From: Microbacterium resistens NBRC 103078
GTDB taxonomy: Bacteria > Actinomycetota > Actinomycetes > Actinomycetales > Microbacteriaceae
Assembly (NCBI RefSeq): GCF_001552355.1
Contig: NZ_BCRA01000024.1
Coordinates: 1 to 64,000 of the forward strand
DNA length: 64,000 nt
Reading direction: 5' to 3'
The notes under the pieces are model-generated. The model was not told where the DNA came from, made no database searches, and saw only the letters and a program-made list of their open reading frames with translations. Position numbers and translations under genes: made by a program. Positions 21,132 through 29,900 of the stretch are shown one piece after another (position 1 is the first letter of the stretch; the number at the start of each line of letters is the position of its first letter).

Positions 21132-21277
21132 TAGAGTCGTGGGCATGTTCTCGTCGTCTTCCACCGGGTGGTGGCTGCTCTCGCAGCCGTAGACGACGTG
21201 TCTCGTCGGGGGCTGCATGGTGCAGCCCCGCCGAGGGAGCGATCCGTGCAGTCCCTTCGTTCAGAAGGGAATCGGAG
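21132..21277 (+). promoter_or_regulatory. trpS leader: tryptophan-responsive attenuator-like region
   Basis: A TAGAGT -10 box at 21132-21137 lies 7 bases before a leader-peptide ATG. Stem 1:2 pairs 21173-21178 with 21183-21188, and a 9-bp stem 3:4 pairs 21209-21217 with 21221-21229. Segment 2 (21183-21188) can instead pair with 21211-21216, giving mutually exclusive folds. A last hairpin, 21252-21257 with 21265-21270, hides the AAGGGA Shine-Dalgarno of trpS. No U run follows stem 3:4, so control may be translational. The folds were paired by eye. Confidence 0.7.
21145..21192 (+). CDS. trpS leader peptide with tandem Trp codons
   Basis: A 15-codon ORF encoding MFSSSSTGWWLLSQP. The two TGG codons at 21169-21174 lie just before the first half of stem 1:2. 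A ribosome starved of Trp-tRNA would stall there and cover segment 1. There is no Shine-Dalgarno; with the -10 box so close the transcript may be leaderless. Confidence 0.75.
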   Translation: MFSSSSTGWWLLSQP

Positions 21278-22345
21278 ATGGACTCATTCGAGGCGACCCG
21301 GGCGCGCATGCCCGAGCTGGAGCGACGGATCGATCAGGATCCCGGGGCGTTCCGCGTGCTCACGGGGGAGCGGCCGACCGGGCCGCTGCACCTCGGGCAC
21401 TACTTCGGCACGCTGCGTGAGCGCGTGCGGCTGCAGGAGCGGGGGATCGAGACGTTCGTCGTGCTCGCGGACTACCAGGTGATCACGGATCGCGAGGTCG
21501 CCGGAGACGTCGGCCGGTTCGTGCGCGAGGCGGTCCTCGACTATCTGGCGACCGGGTTGGATCCCGAGCGCACGACGATCTTCACGCACTCGGCCGTTCC
21601 CGAGCTGAACCAGCTCCTGCTGCCGTTCCTGAGCCTCGTGTCGGAGGCCGAGCTGCACCGGAACCCGACGGTCAAGGCGGAGCTCGCGGCCTCGGGGCGG
21701 GCGCTCAGCGGACTCCTGCTCACGTACCCCGTGCACCAGGCCGCGGACATCCTGTTCTGCAAGGGGAATCTCGTGCCGGTGGGCAAGGACAACCTGCCGC
21801 ACGTGGAGATCACCCGGACGATCGCGCGGCGCTTCGCCGAGCGGTACGGAGCGTTGTTCCCGGAGCCGGAGGGCCTGGTGACCGACGCGCCCGAGCTGCC
21901 GGGACTCGACGGCGGCAAGATGTCGAAGAGCCGCGGCAACGCGATCGCGCTCTCGATGACGGCCGACGAGACGGCCGCGCTGATCCGTCGTGCGCGGACC
22001 GACAGCGTGCGGGCGATCACGTACGACCCCGGCTCGCGCCCAGAGGTGTCCGGACTGCTCTCCGTCGCGGCCGTGTGCTGCGGTCGGACGCCGGAGGATC
22101 TCGCGGCGGACATCGGCCCGGCGGGCGGCGCGGCGTTGAAGGCGACGGTAACCGAGGCGGTGAACGAGTTCCTCGCTCCGTTCCGCGCGCGTCGGGCGGA
22201 GCTGGCGGCGGATCCGCGGATCGTCGACGACGTCCTCGCCGCGGGGAACGACCGTGCGCGAGCGATCGCGGTCGAGACTCTGCGGGAGGTCCGTGAGGCG
22301 ATGGGGATGGGATACGCGAATCCGCCGCGGGGGTTCGCGGCCTGA
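21278..22345 (+). CDS. trpS: Tryptophan--tRNA ligase
   Basis: 355 residues. The class I HIGH motif appears as PLHLGHYFGTL near residue 34 and the KMSKS loop as GGKMSKSRGN near 212. It charges tRNA-Trp. The regulated leader directly upstream agrees with the function. The Shine-Dalgarno AAGGGA at 21265-21270 is 7 bases from the ATG. Confidence 0.96.
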   Translation: MDSFEATRARMPELERRIDQDPGAFRVLTGERPTGPLHLGHYFGTLRERVRLQERGIETFVVLADYQVITDREVAGDVGRFVREAVLDYLATGLDPERTTIFTHSAVPELNQLLLPFLSLVSEAELHRNPTVKAELAASGRALSGLLLTYPVHQAADILFCKGNLVPVGKDNLPHVEITRTIARRFAERYGALFPEPEGLVTDAPELPGLDGGKMSKSRGNAIALSMTADETAALIRRARTDSVRAITYDPGSRPEVSGLLSVAAVCCGRTPEDLAADIGPAGGAALKATVTEAVNEFLAPFRARRAELAADPRIVDDVLAAGNDRARAIAVETLREVREAMGMGYANPPRGFAA

Positions 22346-22386
22346 GGGCCGGTGCGGGTGGCAGGTCGGCCCGGAGGCGCGCGGGG

Positions 22387-23043
22387 CTAGGCCCAGAGGC
22401 GTTCGCGGATCCAGGCGTCGGCGTCGCGGCGGTAGCGGAGCCGCTGGTGCGCTCGGTCCGGGGACCCCTGCCAGAACTCGACCCACTCCGGACGGATCCG
22501 CCAGACGGTCCACTCGGGCGAGACCGTGGCGGGATCCTGCTCCAGCCGTGCGGCGGACGCGGCGATGAGCGCCGCCGGGTCCTCGTCGTCGCGGATCACG
22601 TCGCCCTGGCGTCCGAGGAGGGCGATGGCCTTGGCGCCCGCGGCACGGACGCGGAAGTCGGCGGCGGACTCCTCCGGTGACGCCGTCACGGCGACGCCCC
22701 GGATCCGGACAGCGCGGGCGAGCGGGGTCCAGTAGAAGGAGAGCGCGCAGGCCGGGTTGGCGGTCAACTGTGCACCCTTGGCGGACTCGCCGCCCGAGGC
22801 GATCTCGAAGGAGCCGTCGGCCGTCACGTCCTTGAGAGTGAGGACCCGGGCGTCCGGCGACCCGGCGGCATCGACCGTCGAGAGCGTCGCGGCGTGCGGC
22901 TCGGGAACTCCGGCCGTGATCGCGGCGTCGAGCCAGTCGAGGAACAGGGGGTGCGGATCCGCCGGAGCCGAGGCCGGGTCGAACGGCGGGGGAGAGCCGA
23001 CGATCGCGGGCAGGGCGCGGAGACGATCGCGGATGCTCGGCAT
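22387..23043 (-). CDS. Pyridoxamine 5'-phosphate oxidase family protein
   Basis: 218 residues. FMN-binding split-barrel features include DARVLTLKDV near 65, FYWTPLARAVRIRGVA near 107 and a C-terminal dimerisation segment ending RLRYRRDADAWIRERL, which resembles the PdxH C-terminus. It could be the PLP-salvage oxidase PdxH or a related oxidase with another substrate; length fits both. It converges with trpS, with a weak GGGCCG/CGGCCC hairpin (22346-22372) between them. Confidence 0.8.
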   Translation of the reverse strand: MPSIRDRLRALPAIVGSPPPFDPASAPADPHPLFLDWLDAAITAGVPEPHAATLSTVDAAGSPDARVLTLKDVTADGSFEIASGGESAKGAQLTANPACALSFYWTPLARAVRIRGVAVTASPEESAADFRVRAAGAKAIALLGRQGDVIRDDEDPAALIAASAARLEQDPATVSPEWTVWRIRPEWVEFWQGSPDRAHQRLRYRRDADAWIRERLWA

Positions 23044-23185
23044 GGCTCCAGTATCCCGTGCGGGTGGGACAGGCGTCCTCGGATGGGGGCTGGGACCTCG
23101 GACGGGATGCGGCAGGCAGGTCCGTGCGGTCTGGCGGATCCGGGATCTGCGATGTGGGCAGCGGGCCGGGTCGCATACTGGTGAC

Positions 23186-23761
23186 GTGGAACCGGTGCGG
23201 CGAATCGAGGTGCCTGAGATCGTGGGCGCGACCGTGAGGCTTCGCCGGTTCGCGCTGACCGACATCGACGCGGTCCTGGACGCATCGACGGATCCGATGG
23301 TCCCTCTCGTCACGACGGTTCCGGCTGTGGCGGACCGGGCGCTCGCCGCGGCGTTCATCGCGCGTCAGCACGATCGTGCGGCCACGGGCGCCGGCTACTC
23401 CTTCGCGATCGAGGCCGAGTCGGGCTGCGTCGGCCAGATCGGCCTCTGGCTCCGCGACATCGACCGAGGCCGCGCGACGATCGGCTACTGGATCCGGCCC
23501 GGTGCTCGTCGGCGCGGTCACGCGTCCGCCGCGCTGGCCACCCTGGTCGACTGGGCGTTCACGAAGCAGAAGATCCCGCGGCTTCAGCTGTACGTGGAGC
23601 CGAACAACGTCGGCTCCTGTCGGACCGCCGAGCGGGCGGGCTTCGAGCGGGAGGGACTGCTTCGCTCCTGGGAGCTCGTCGGCGAGGAGCGGCGCGACAT
23701 GTACTCCTACGGGCTCACGCGTGCACGGTGGTCGAGCGCGCCGCGGGGTCCGGTGTCGTAG
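23186..23761 (+). CDS. GNAT N-acetyltransferase, RimJ/RimL type
   Basis: 191 residues. The acetyl-CoA-binding motif appears as IRPGARRRGHASAAL near residue 108, and YVEPNNVGSCRTAERAGF near 145 is the RimJ/RimL signature. A CATACT box ends 6 bases before the GTG, consistent with a leaderless transcript. The target protein or metabolite is unknown. Confidence 0.85.
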   Translation: MEPVRRIEVPEIVGATVRLRRFALTDIDAVLDASTDPMVPLVTTVPAVADRALAAAFIARQHDRAATGAGYSFAIEAESGCVGQIGLWLRDIDRGRATIGYWIRPGARRRGHASAALATLVDWAFTKQKIPRLQLYVEPNNVGSCRTAERAGFEREGLLRSWELVGEERRDMYSYGLTRARWSSAPRGPVS

Positions 23762-23774
23762 CCGGACGACTCGG

Positions 23775-24356
23775 CTAGCCCGCGGTGGTCAGCGTCACGA
23801 GGGGGCGGCCGGGCTTGAGCTCTCCGGTGGCGGAGAATCCCGCGGCGAGGAACGTCGAGAGGGCGCCGTGGAAGAGGTCGTTGGAGCGGACGTTGCCGCC
23901 GGACGTGTCGATGGGGTAGCCCTCGATGACCCGGGCGCCGGCCTCGCGGGCGTAGATGACCGCAGCGTCCAGGAGCACGCGGTTGATCCCCATCCCGCGG
24001 AACTCCCGTCGCACGCTGAAGCAGCTCACCGCCCAGACGCTCTCGTCCTCCAGCGGCTCCGCCGTCGCCGCCTTGATCGCGCGAGTCCGTCCGAGGCGCT
24101 GCTGCGCCGGGCGCGGCCCGATCCGGATCCACCCCGCCGCCTCGTCGTCGACGTACGCCACGATGCCCGGCGGAGGACCCTCCAACTCGGCGCGCAGCAT
24201 GTCGCGACGGGTCTCCACGGTCGTGGACTCCCACTCCTTGTTGCTGATCATGGGCCAGATGCACTGACAGCTGCGTCCGTCGCCGCCGCCGGAGAGCGCG
24301 CTCTGCACGTCCTCCCATTGCGCGGGCGTCGCCAGGGCCGTGGTGATGGTGGGCAT
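23775..24356 (-). CDS. GNAT family N-acetyltransferase
   Basis: 193 residues. The acetyl-CoA motif is FSVRREFRGMGINRVLL near residue 113. An N-terminal CQCIWPM segment near 30 is typical of a distinct GNAT subgroup with a conserved Cys-x-Cys. It converges with the preceding GNAT gene. No substrate can be named. Confidence 0.85.
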   Translation of the reverse strand: MPTITTALATPAQWEDVQSALSGGGDGRSCQCIWPMISNKEWESTTVETRRDMLRAELEGPPPGIVAYVDDEAAGWIRIGPRPAQQRLGRTRAIKAATAEPLEDESVWAVSCFSVRREFRGMGINRVLLDAAVIYAREAGARVIEGYPIDTSGGNVRSNDLFHGALSTFLAAGFSATGELKPGRPLVTLTTAG

Positions 24357-24524
24357 GCCCGCACGTTACGCCGCACCTCAGACATCGGCAACGGTTCCCG
24401 GGGTTGGTGGTGCGTTCGGCTGGGGGATCGGGGACTGCGGCGCGCCCGGTGCCCCGTTGGTTCGCGGTGCCCTCGCCGGTCGGCTACGATGGGGGAGTTG
24501 CCCGCGCTTCGGCGCGGTCGTCCA

Positions 24525-24706
<182 letters not shown>

Positions 24707-24780
24707 CGGGATGTGGCGCAGCTTGGTAGCGCACCTGACTGGGGGTCAGGGGGTCGCAGGTTCAAATCCTGTCATCCCGA
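24707..24780 (+). tRNA. tRNA-Pro(GGG)
   Basis: A 74-base cloverleaf. The acceptor is CGGGATG with CATCCCG, the D arm is closed by GCGC pairs, the anticodon stem CCTGA/TCAGG holds loop CTGGGGG (anticodon GGG), and the T arm GCAGG-TTCAAAT-CCTGT is intact. CCA is not encoded. It is the likely attachment gene of the adjacent element. Confidence 0.95.
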
Positions 24781-24785
24781 CGGAA

Positions 24786-24819
24786 AAGCCCTGATGAGAA
24801 GCCATTTTCATCAGGGCTT
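24786..24819 (+). terminator. Hairpin after tRNA-Pro
   Basis: A 12-bp perfect stem: AAGCCCTGATGA (24786-24797) with TCATCAGGGCTT (24808-24819). It begins 6 bases after the tRNA. Being A-rich on one side and T-rich on the other, it could stop transcription from both directions. Confidence 0.8.
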
Positions 24820-24989
24820 CGTCATGTCTGGTGACGGGTTTTCGTTGGTCCCCCTCTGGTCCCCTCGCCGAGGTGCTGATGCTCGCTCCGAGGGGCCGGA
24901 GGGCGGATCTGGCTCTCTGGAGTTCGTCGCCTGTGGATAAGGGGACCAAAAGGGGACCAGAGCGCCTGATCCGGGCTCCGGGCTCCCGG

Positions 24990-26216
24990 TCACAGGGACC
25001 TCGACGCGTCGCGCCGGGTCGGCCTGCTGGCCTTGGCGGATCGGGCGAGGAAGGCGTTGGCCTGCTCCGCGGCGGAGGCCAGGTGGCGGTCGTCGGGGTG
25101 GAGGTATCCGCGGGTTGTCTCGACGGAAGCGTGGCCGAGGATGTCCTGGAGGACGTGCAGCGGGATGCCAGCGTCGGCCATCCAGGTGGCTCCGGTGTGC
25201 CGGAGCCCGTGTCGGGTGAGATCGGGCAGCCCGAGATCCTTGACGATCTGGTCCCAGTTCGTGGCGTCCCTGACGGTGGCGGTGGTGAGCGCGCCGCCTT
25301 TCGGGCCGACGAGCAGACGCTCTTCCGGCTGCTTGCCTTCGGTGAGCCGTTCGAGGATCGGCCGCAGCGGGTCGAGGATCGGGACGCGTCGCTCCTTGCG
25401 GCCCTTGGTCTGTTTGGTGACGAGGCCGCCCTTGCCGGGGTAGGTCTGCCGGGCGATGACGACGATGTTCTTGTCGAAGCGGACGTCGCCGGCCTGCAGG
25501 CCTGACACTTCGGAGGAACGCGCGGCGAGGAGCGCGGCGAGCATCACGAAGTCCGAGTAGGACTGGTGGATCTTTCCGCAGGCGTCCGCGAGCTTTGTCA
25601 GGGTGCCCATGTCGGGGATGGCGTGCGCGCGGGGCGAGGCTTGCTCGGCGGGCTGGGTTCGGAAGGCGTTGCGGTTCAGGCTGCGCTTGGCGCGGTTCTT
25701 CGCGGGGTTGATCGGGATGAGCCCGTCGCGGACTGCCTCGTCGAGGACGCGCACGAGCGGGGCGATGGAGTTCTTGATCGTTGACGCCCCGTGGCGTTTC
25801 TCCCAGGCGTCGATCGTGCGGTCGATGATCCCGGCGGTGATCTGCGTGACCGGCAGGTGCCCGAGGGCGGGCAGCACGCGGAGCTTGAGCCCGTACCCGT
25901 AGGTCTCCCCGGTGGAGGTCGGGTCCAGCCCCCGCGCCCACCGGTCGCCGATCGCGGTGACGAACTCGGTGAGCGTCATGGACACGTCCATGCCCTTGGC
26001 AGAGGACTGCCGCAGCGAGTCGAAGAACTCGTGTGCTGCAGCCTCGTCGGCGACGATCTCCGAACGGGTGATGCGGCGCTTGCTGATGGGATCGGTCCAG
26101 CGGGCGCGGGCTCGGATGCCGTAGGAGCGGCGTTCGAGGTCGGTGGAGATCTTCACTCCGACCGGCGGGACGGGCTTGGGCTGCGCCTGCGGGAGCGGCT
26201 CAGCCTTCCGCGGCAT
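24990..26216 (-). CDS. Tyrosine-type integrase of the conjugative element
   Basis: 408 residues. An AP2-like arm-binding N-terminus and a SAM-like core-binding domain (SMTLTEFVTAIGDRWARG near 80) precede the catalytic domain. Catalytic Arg is in LAARSSEVSGL near 227, then LTRHGLRHTGA near 332, LGHASVETT near 358 and Tyr in TRGYLHP near 368. It inserts the element at the tRNA-Pro. The ATG overlaps the 3' end of the excisionase gene by 17 bases. Confidence 0.92.
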   Translation of the reverse strand: MPRKAEPLPQAQPKPVPPVGVKISTDLERRSYGIRARARWTDPISKRRITRSEIVADEAAAHEFFDSLRQSSAKGMDVSMTLTEFVTAIGDRWARGLDPTSTGETYGYGLKLRVLPALGHLPVTQITAGIIDRTIDAWEKRHGASTIKNSIAPLVRVLDEAVRDGLIPINPAKNRAKRSLNRNAFRTQPAEQASPRAHAIPDMGTLTKLADACGKIHQSYSDFVMLAALLAARSSEVSGLQAGDVRFDKNIVVIARQTYPGKGGLVTKQTKGRKERRVPILDPLRPILERLTEGKQPEERLLVGPKGGALTTATVRDATNWDQIVKDLGLPDLTRHGLRHTGATWMADAGIPLHVLQDILGHASVETTRGYLHPDDRHLASAAEQANAFLARSAKASRPTRRDASRSL

Positions 26217-26415
26217 CGTCGTGTTCCAGACCGGCCAGCCACGCGTCGACTGCCTCGAGCCGGTATCGTGCGATACCGCCCAATCGCAGGAACGGCGGCC
26301 CCTGGCCGGCTGACCGCCATCGGGACAGCGTCGACTCCGACACTTTGAGGTAGGCGGCGATCTCGCGGCTGTCCATCAGCGGTGACACCGTGACCGTCAA
26401 TTCCGGTTCGTTCAT
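26200..26415 (-). CDS. Excisionase-type helix-turn-helix protein
   Basis: 71 residues. A MerR/AlpA-like winged helix is visible: MDSREIAAYLKVSESTLSRW followed by IARYRLEAVDAWL. Small proteins of this kind directly upstream of a tyrosine integrase act as recombination directionality factors. It overlaps both neighbours (integrase and DUF4913 gene). Confidence 0.88.
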   Translation of the reverse strand: MNEPELTVTVSPLMDSREIAAYLKVSESTLSRWRSAGQGPPFLRLGGIARYRLEAVDAWLAGLEHDDAAEG

Positions 26416-27002
26416 GGCAGCTCCCCGGTGGCGGGGTCGAGGCTGGCGTAGAAGTCGTCCTCGGCTTTGCGGCGGGCGATGACGTCGTCGAGGACGAACT
26501 GGATGAAGTTCTCGTCCCGGTCGGGAATGACAGTGTCCTCGACGGGGTCGGCTGGTTCTTCTCCAGGCCAGGCGGTCTGCCGGGTGGGACGGTCTCGGTC
26601 GAGCCGGGTGCCGCTGGTGGCGACCCAGTCACGGAGTCGCTGTCGGGCGTCGGCGAAGTCGCGGTGCCAGCCCAGCGGCGCGGAGGCGTTCTGCTCGGGG
26701 TCGTAGGCGGCCAGCCAGTGCAGGTGCAGGGCCGAGAGCTCCCAGACGAGTTCGGGGTGACGGTGCCAGAACGGCGGGATCACCGAGGCCGGCAGCCCGT
26801 AGGTTCGCCGTAGCCAGTCAACCCAGCGGTTCAGCTCCAGCCACTCGGCCTCGGCTTCGTCCGCGGTCAGAAGATTCCAGTTGATCGGATGCGGGGGCTC
26901 TGGGATCAACGGGCCGTCGAACTCGTCGGGCTCCTCGTTCAGACCGGGCTCGTCTGGCAGGTCCGGCTCATCGGGGCCGGGGGTGATGTCGTTCTGGTTC
27001 AT
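26412..27002 (-). CDS. DUF4913 domain protein
   Basis: 196 residues from the ATG at 27002 (a GTG at 27011 is also possible). The N-terminal 40 residues are acidic and Pro-rich. The middle (WVDWLRRTYGLPASVIPPFW, LSALHLHWLAAYDPEQNAS, GWHRDF) matches the DUF4913 pattern found in actinobacterial plasmids and integrative elements. Function unknown. It sits between ssb and xis. Confidence 0.75.
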   Translation of the reverse strand: MNQNDITPGPDEPDLPDEPGLNEEPDEFDGPLIPEPPHPINWNLLTADEAEAEWLELNRWVDWLRRTYGLPASVIPPFWHRHPELVWELSALHLHWLAAYDPEQNASAPLGWHRDFADARQRLRDWVATSGTRLDRDRPTRQTAWPGEEPADPVEDTVIPDRDENFIQFVLDDVIARRKAEDDFYASLDPATGELP

Positions 27003-27017
27003 CACGGCCACTGCCCG

Positions 27018-27473
27018 TCAGAGACCGAGCGCCGGGACGGCACTCGCAGCTTCACGGCGGGTATTCGTGCTGACGCTCTGCGCTGCGGCCTCTTGCGTCA
27101 CGGCCGGCTGGCGGCGGGTGCGGTCGACGTCGTAGCGGGTGCGGGCGAGGTCGTGGCCGATTCTCTTCGCCACGAACTCCTCGGCCTTGACTACCTCGCC
27201 CTCCGGCGTGGTCCGGTCGTACTCACGGACGTAGCCCTCGGCGACGAACTTGTCACCCTTGGCGAGGCGAGCGTGAGCGCGTTCAGCGGTCTTGCTGAAC
27301 GCGACGAGGTCGTGGAAGGTCGTCTCGGTCTGCGTGAACGACCCGTCGTCCTCGCGCCGGTAGTGCTCCTGGCCGATCTTGACGTACAGGCGGACGTCGC
27401 CGCGTTCGGTGTAGGTGAGTTGTGGGTCGGAGGCGATGAACCCGGAGAGGGATTCCTGCGTGTGGAGAGCCAT
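27018..27473 (-). CDS. ssb: Single-stranded DNA-binding protein (element-encoded)
   Basis: 151 residues. The OB fold begins SLSGFIASDPQLTYTERGD, with FHDLVAFSKTAERAHARLAKGD near residue 52. The C-terminal tail is not the acidic DDDIPF type of housekeeping SSB, which may mean it does not recruit the same partners. It probably coats the transferred strand during conjugation. Confidence 0.85.
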   Translation of the reverse strand: MALHTQESLSGFIASDPQLTYTERGDVRLYVKIGQEHYRREDDGSFTQTETTFHDLVAFSKTAERAHARLAKGDKFVAEGYVREYDRTTPEGEVVKAEEFVAKRIGHDLARTRYDVDRTRRQPAVTQEAAAQSVSTNTRREAASAVPALGL

Positions 27474-27530
27474 CGGACTGTCCTCTTTCTGACATCGATG
27501 GGCGGCCCCACGGCCGGGGCCGCCCTTGTG

Positions 27531-29327
27531 TCAGGCAGGTGCGCCCGGCTCCTCCAGCGACCGGCGTTGCAGCAGCGCCTCGATGCCAGCCCTGTCGGCC
27601 CGCAGTTCCTTCGCATCCGGGCGGTCGGTCCAGGTCCACATTCGCGTGACGATGGGCGGTGCGGAGCGGAGCATGACGAGCGCGGTCCCGAACGGGAGGG
27701 TGCGGATCGTGTCGGGCGGCATGATCGGGACGCGGCGGATGGAGCGTTGGGCGGAGCGGGAGCCGTGGTCTCCGACCGTGGTGGAGTCGGTCACCTCGTC
27801 ACGTTCGCCGATGAGCGTGGTCAGGTCGTGCAGGTCTTTGGAGTTCGATGCCCCGCCGAGGATGATCTTGACGATAGAGGCGTCCCAGATCGCGCCGGCG
27901 GCGTTCTCCGACCACTTCTCCCGCGCCTGCGCGAGCGACTGCAACACCGGCATCGTCGTGATCCCCGTACCGCCGCCTTCGGCCATGAGCGTGGGTAGCG
28001 ACGGCAAGGGGGCGAGGTTGCCGACCTCATCGAGGGCCAGCAGCAGTGGCGGGTCGAGGCGGGCCCCGGGGCTGCGGGCGGCGATGCGGCGGGCGGCTTC
28101 CACGACGTCTTCCACGAACGCCGCCACCAGCGCCGCGCTGTTGTTGGCGCCGGCGCCGGTCGCCAGAAGGTAGAGCGACCCGCGGGCTTGGAGGAACGCT
28201 TCGGGGTCGAAGTCCTCGCCTTCGCGTGGCGACACGGCATCGAGCACGCGCGGGTCCGCGAGGGCGGCCAGGGCGAGGGAGACGCCTTGCCAGATGGAGT
28301 CGCGGGTTCTCGGGTCGGAGTCGGTCATCGCCTGCAACGACTCCGCCCACCCCGCCGCAGCGTGCGGATGAGAGGTCAGGATCGCCACCGCGTCAGCGGC
28401 AGCGGAGGGATCGAGGGTCCACCGGAACAACTCACTCGGCGGGCGACGGTCGAGAGCGGCGGCGTGGAGCAGTGCTTGGAGGGCGGTACGGGTCTTCCCC
28501 TCCCAGAACCCGCCACCTTCGACGCCGCCAGCGGACAGACCGGTGCCGGCGGCGAGGCCGGTGGCACGGATCATCGCGGTCAGCGGGTCCTCGCACCCAC
28601 GGATGGGCGACCACCTGAGGCCCGCGGGGACGCCATCGGCCAGATGCTGCGGGTCGAACACCGCGACCGGCCCGACCCTCTCACGTGCGCGGAGCGTCGC
28701 GGTGAGGTTGTCCGGCCGCGTGCTCGTCGTCACGACCGCACCGGGCGCGTCGAGGATGGCGTTGATGACGATGTGGGCGCCTTTGCCGGAGCGGGGCGGG
28801 CCGATCAGCAGGATGGAGTCCTCGACGGATGCCCACACGGTCCTGCCGCGGGAGGTGCCGATCCGGTAGCCGACATCCTCCGGTGCTGGCTTGTCGAGGG
28901 AGGGTCGCAGGTGTCCGGCCCGGCGCAGCAGTGCGGGCTCGGAGGCGGCCTTGGTGACGTCGGTTTGGGTGGCGATGCCGGGGATGCGGTAGGGGTCGTT
29001 CTTGGCCTGTCGGCCGTGCTCGCGGAAGAACCGCCACGCCCAGCACCCTGCGCCAGCGGCGGCGAGGATGAGGACGCCAGCGGTGACCCAGTACGCCACC
29101 ACGCTCAGGCCGGGTGCGCCGAGTGCTTCCGCCGGGTCGCAGGGGTTGAGCAGCACGCCCAACCCGGCCTCGACTCCGCCGGCGGGCTGACCGGTCCCGG
29201 TGATCCACGCGGCGACCGAGCCGGCGCCGCGGAGGATGGCGGCGAGGATCGCGGCGCCGATGAGGAGGCCGATGCCGAGGTTGCTCAGCTCGTCCCCGAG
29301 TGAACCCGCAGGCCGCGGGGTGCTCAT
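27531..29327 (-). CDS. Type IV coupling protein, TraG/VirD4-like
   Basis: 598 residues. Two N-terminal membrane segments (about 17-42 and 75-98) precede a cytosolic ATPase. Walker A is LIGPPRSGKGAHIVI near 177; Walker B is LLALDEVGNLAPLPSLP near 430; the TraM-recognition/TraG C-terminal segment ALVMLRSAPPIVTRMWTW is near 560. It would link the DNA substrate to the secretion channel. The ATG overlaps the stop of the upstream gene. Confidence 0.9.
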   Translation of the reverse strand: MSTPRPAGSLGDELSNLGIGLLIGAAILAAILRGAGSVAAWITGTGQPAGGVEAGLGVLLNPCDPAEALGAPGLSVVAYWVTAGVLILAAAGAGCWAWRFFREHGRQAKNDPYRIPGIATQTDVTKAASEPALLRRAGHLRPSLDKPAPEDVGYRIGTSRGRTVWASVEDSILLIGPPRSGKGAHIVINAILDAPGAVVTTSTRPDNLTATLRARERVGPVAVFDPQHLADGVPAGLRWSPIRGCEDPLTAMIRATGLAAGTGLSAGGVEGGGFWEGKTRTALQALLHAAALDRRPPSELFRWTLDPSAAADAVAILTSHPHAAAGWAESLQAMTDSDPRTRDSIWQGVSLALAALADPRVLDAVSPREGEDFDPEAFLQARGSLYLLATGAGANNSAALVAAFVEDVVEAARRIAARSPGARLDPPLLLALDEVGNLAPLPSLPTLMAEGGGTGITTMPVLQSLAQAREKWSENAAGAIWDASIVKIILGGASNSKDLHDLTTLIGERDEVTDSTTVGDHGSRSAQRSIRRVPIMPPDTIRTLPFGTALVMLRSAPPIVTRMWTWTDRPDAKELRADRAGIEALLQRRSLEEPGAPA

Positions 29328-29875
29328 TCGGGGTGCCCGATCGTGAGCGTCCCGGAGACGCGGCCGAGCAGGATCACCTCTCGGGTCGGGCTCACGGCGA
29401 GCTGGTCGGCGGTGAGCAGGCCGCGCATGGTCCCGTCAGGTGCGGCATCGCTGTGGGCGATGACGACGGCGATCGCCACGTCCTCGCCCGGAACGAACCC
29501 CTCGCCGTGGAGCGCCACGAGTTCGGGCGGAGCACTCGCGACCGGTGGCTCAGGTGCGGGGGCGGGTTTTGGTTCGGTGCGGTGGCGTCTGGTCGGGGTG
29601 ATGATGTCGGTGAACGTGCTTCCGTCCGCTTCGCGGACCTCGACCCGCACCGGCGACCGGCGTTGTTCGGTGAGCTGGTCGAGGACACGGGCGAAGTCTT
29701 CTCGCTGCCACGGAGGCGCGAACGGCTCCGGCTCGAACGGCACCCCGTCGACGGTGACCGTCATGCGGCCGTCGTCGGTGATCGTGATGACCACCTGCGG
29801 GAGAACAATCGGCACCGCCTGGCTCTCGTCACGAGAAGCAGACACTGTGGTGCGCTTATGGCGTGGCCGGGGCAT
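29324..29875 (-). CDS. Element protein of unknown function
   Basis: 183 residues from the ATG at 29875, chosen because GGGAGGA lies about 7 bases upstream; an in-frame start further up lacks this. It has a small beta-rich N-terminal part (VVITITDDGRMTVTVDGVPF), a Pro/Ala linker and a second beta-rich part. No family recognised. Position between VirB4-like and coupling genes suggests a transfer role. Confidence 0.7.
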   Translation of the reverse strand: MPRPRHKRTTVSASRDESQAVPIVLPQVVITITDDGRMTVTVDGVPFEPEPFAPPWQREDFARVLDQLTEQRRSPVRVEVREADGSTFTDIITPTRRHRTEPKPAPAPEPPVASAPPELVALHGEGFVPGEDVAIAVVIAHSDAAPDGTMRGLLTADQLAVSPTREVILLGRVSGTLTIGHPE

Positions 29876-29900
29876 CAGGCGTCCTCCCGTGCGTTCGGGA

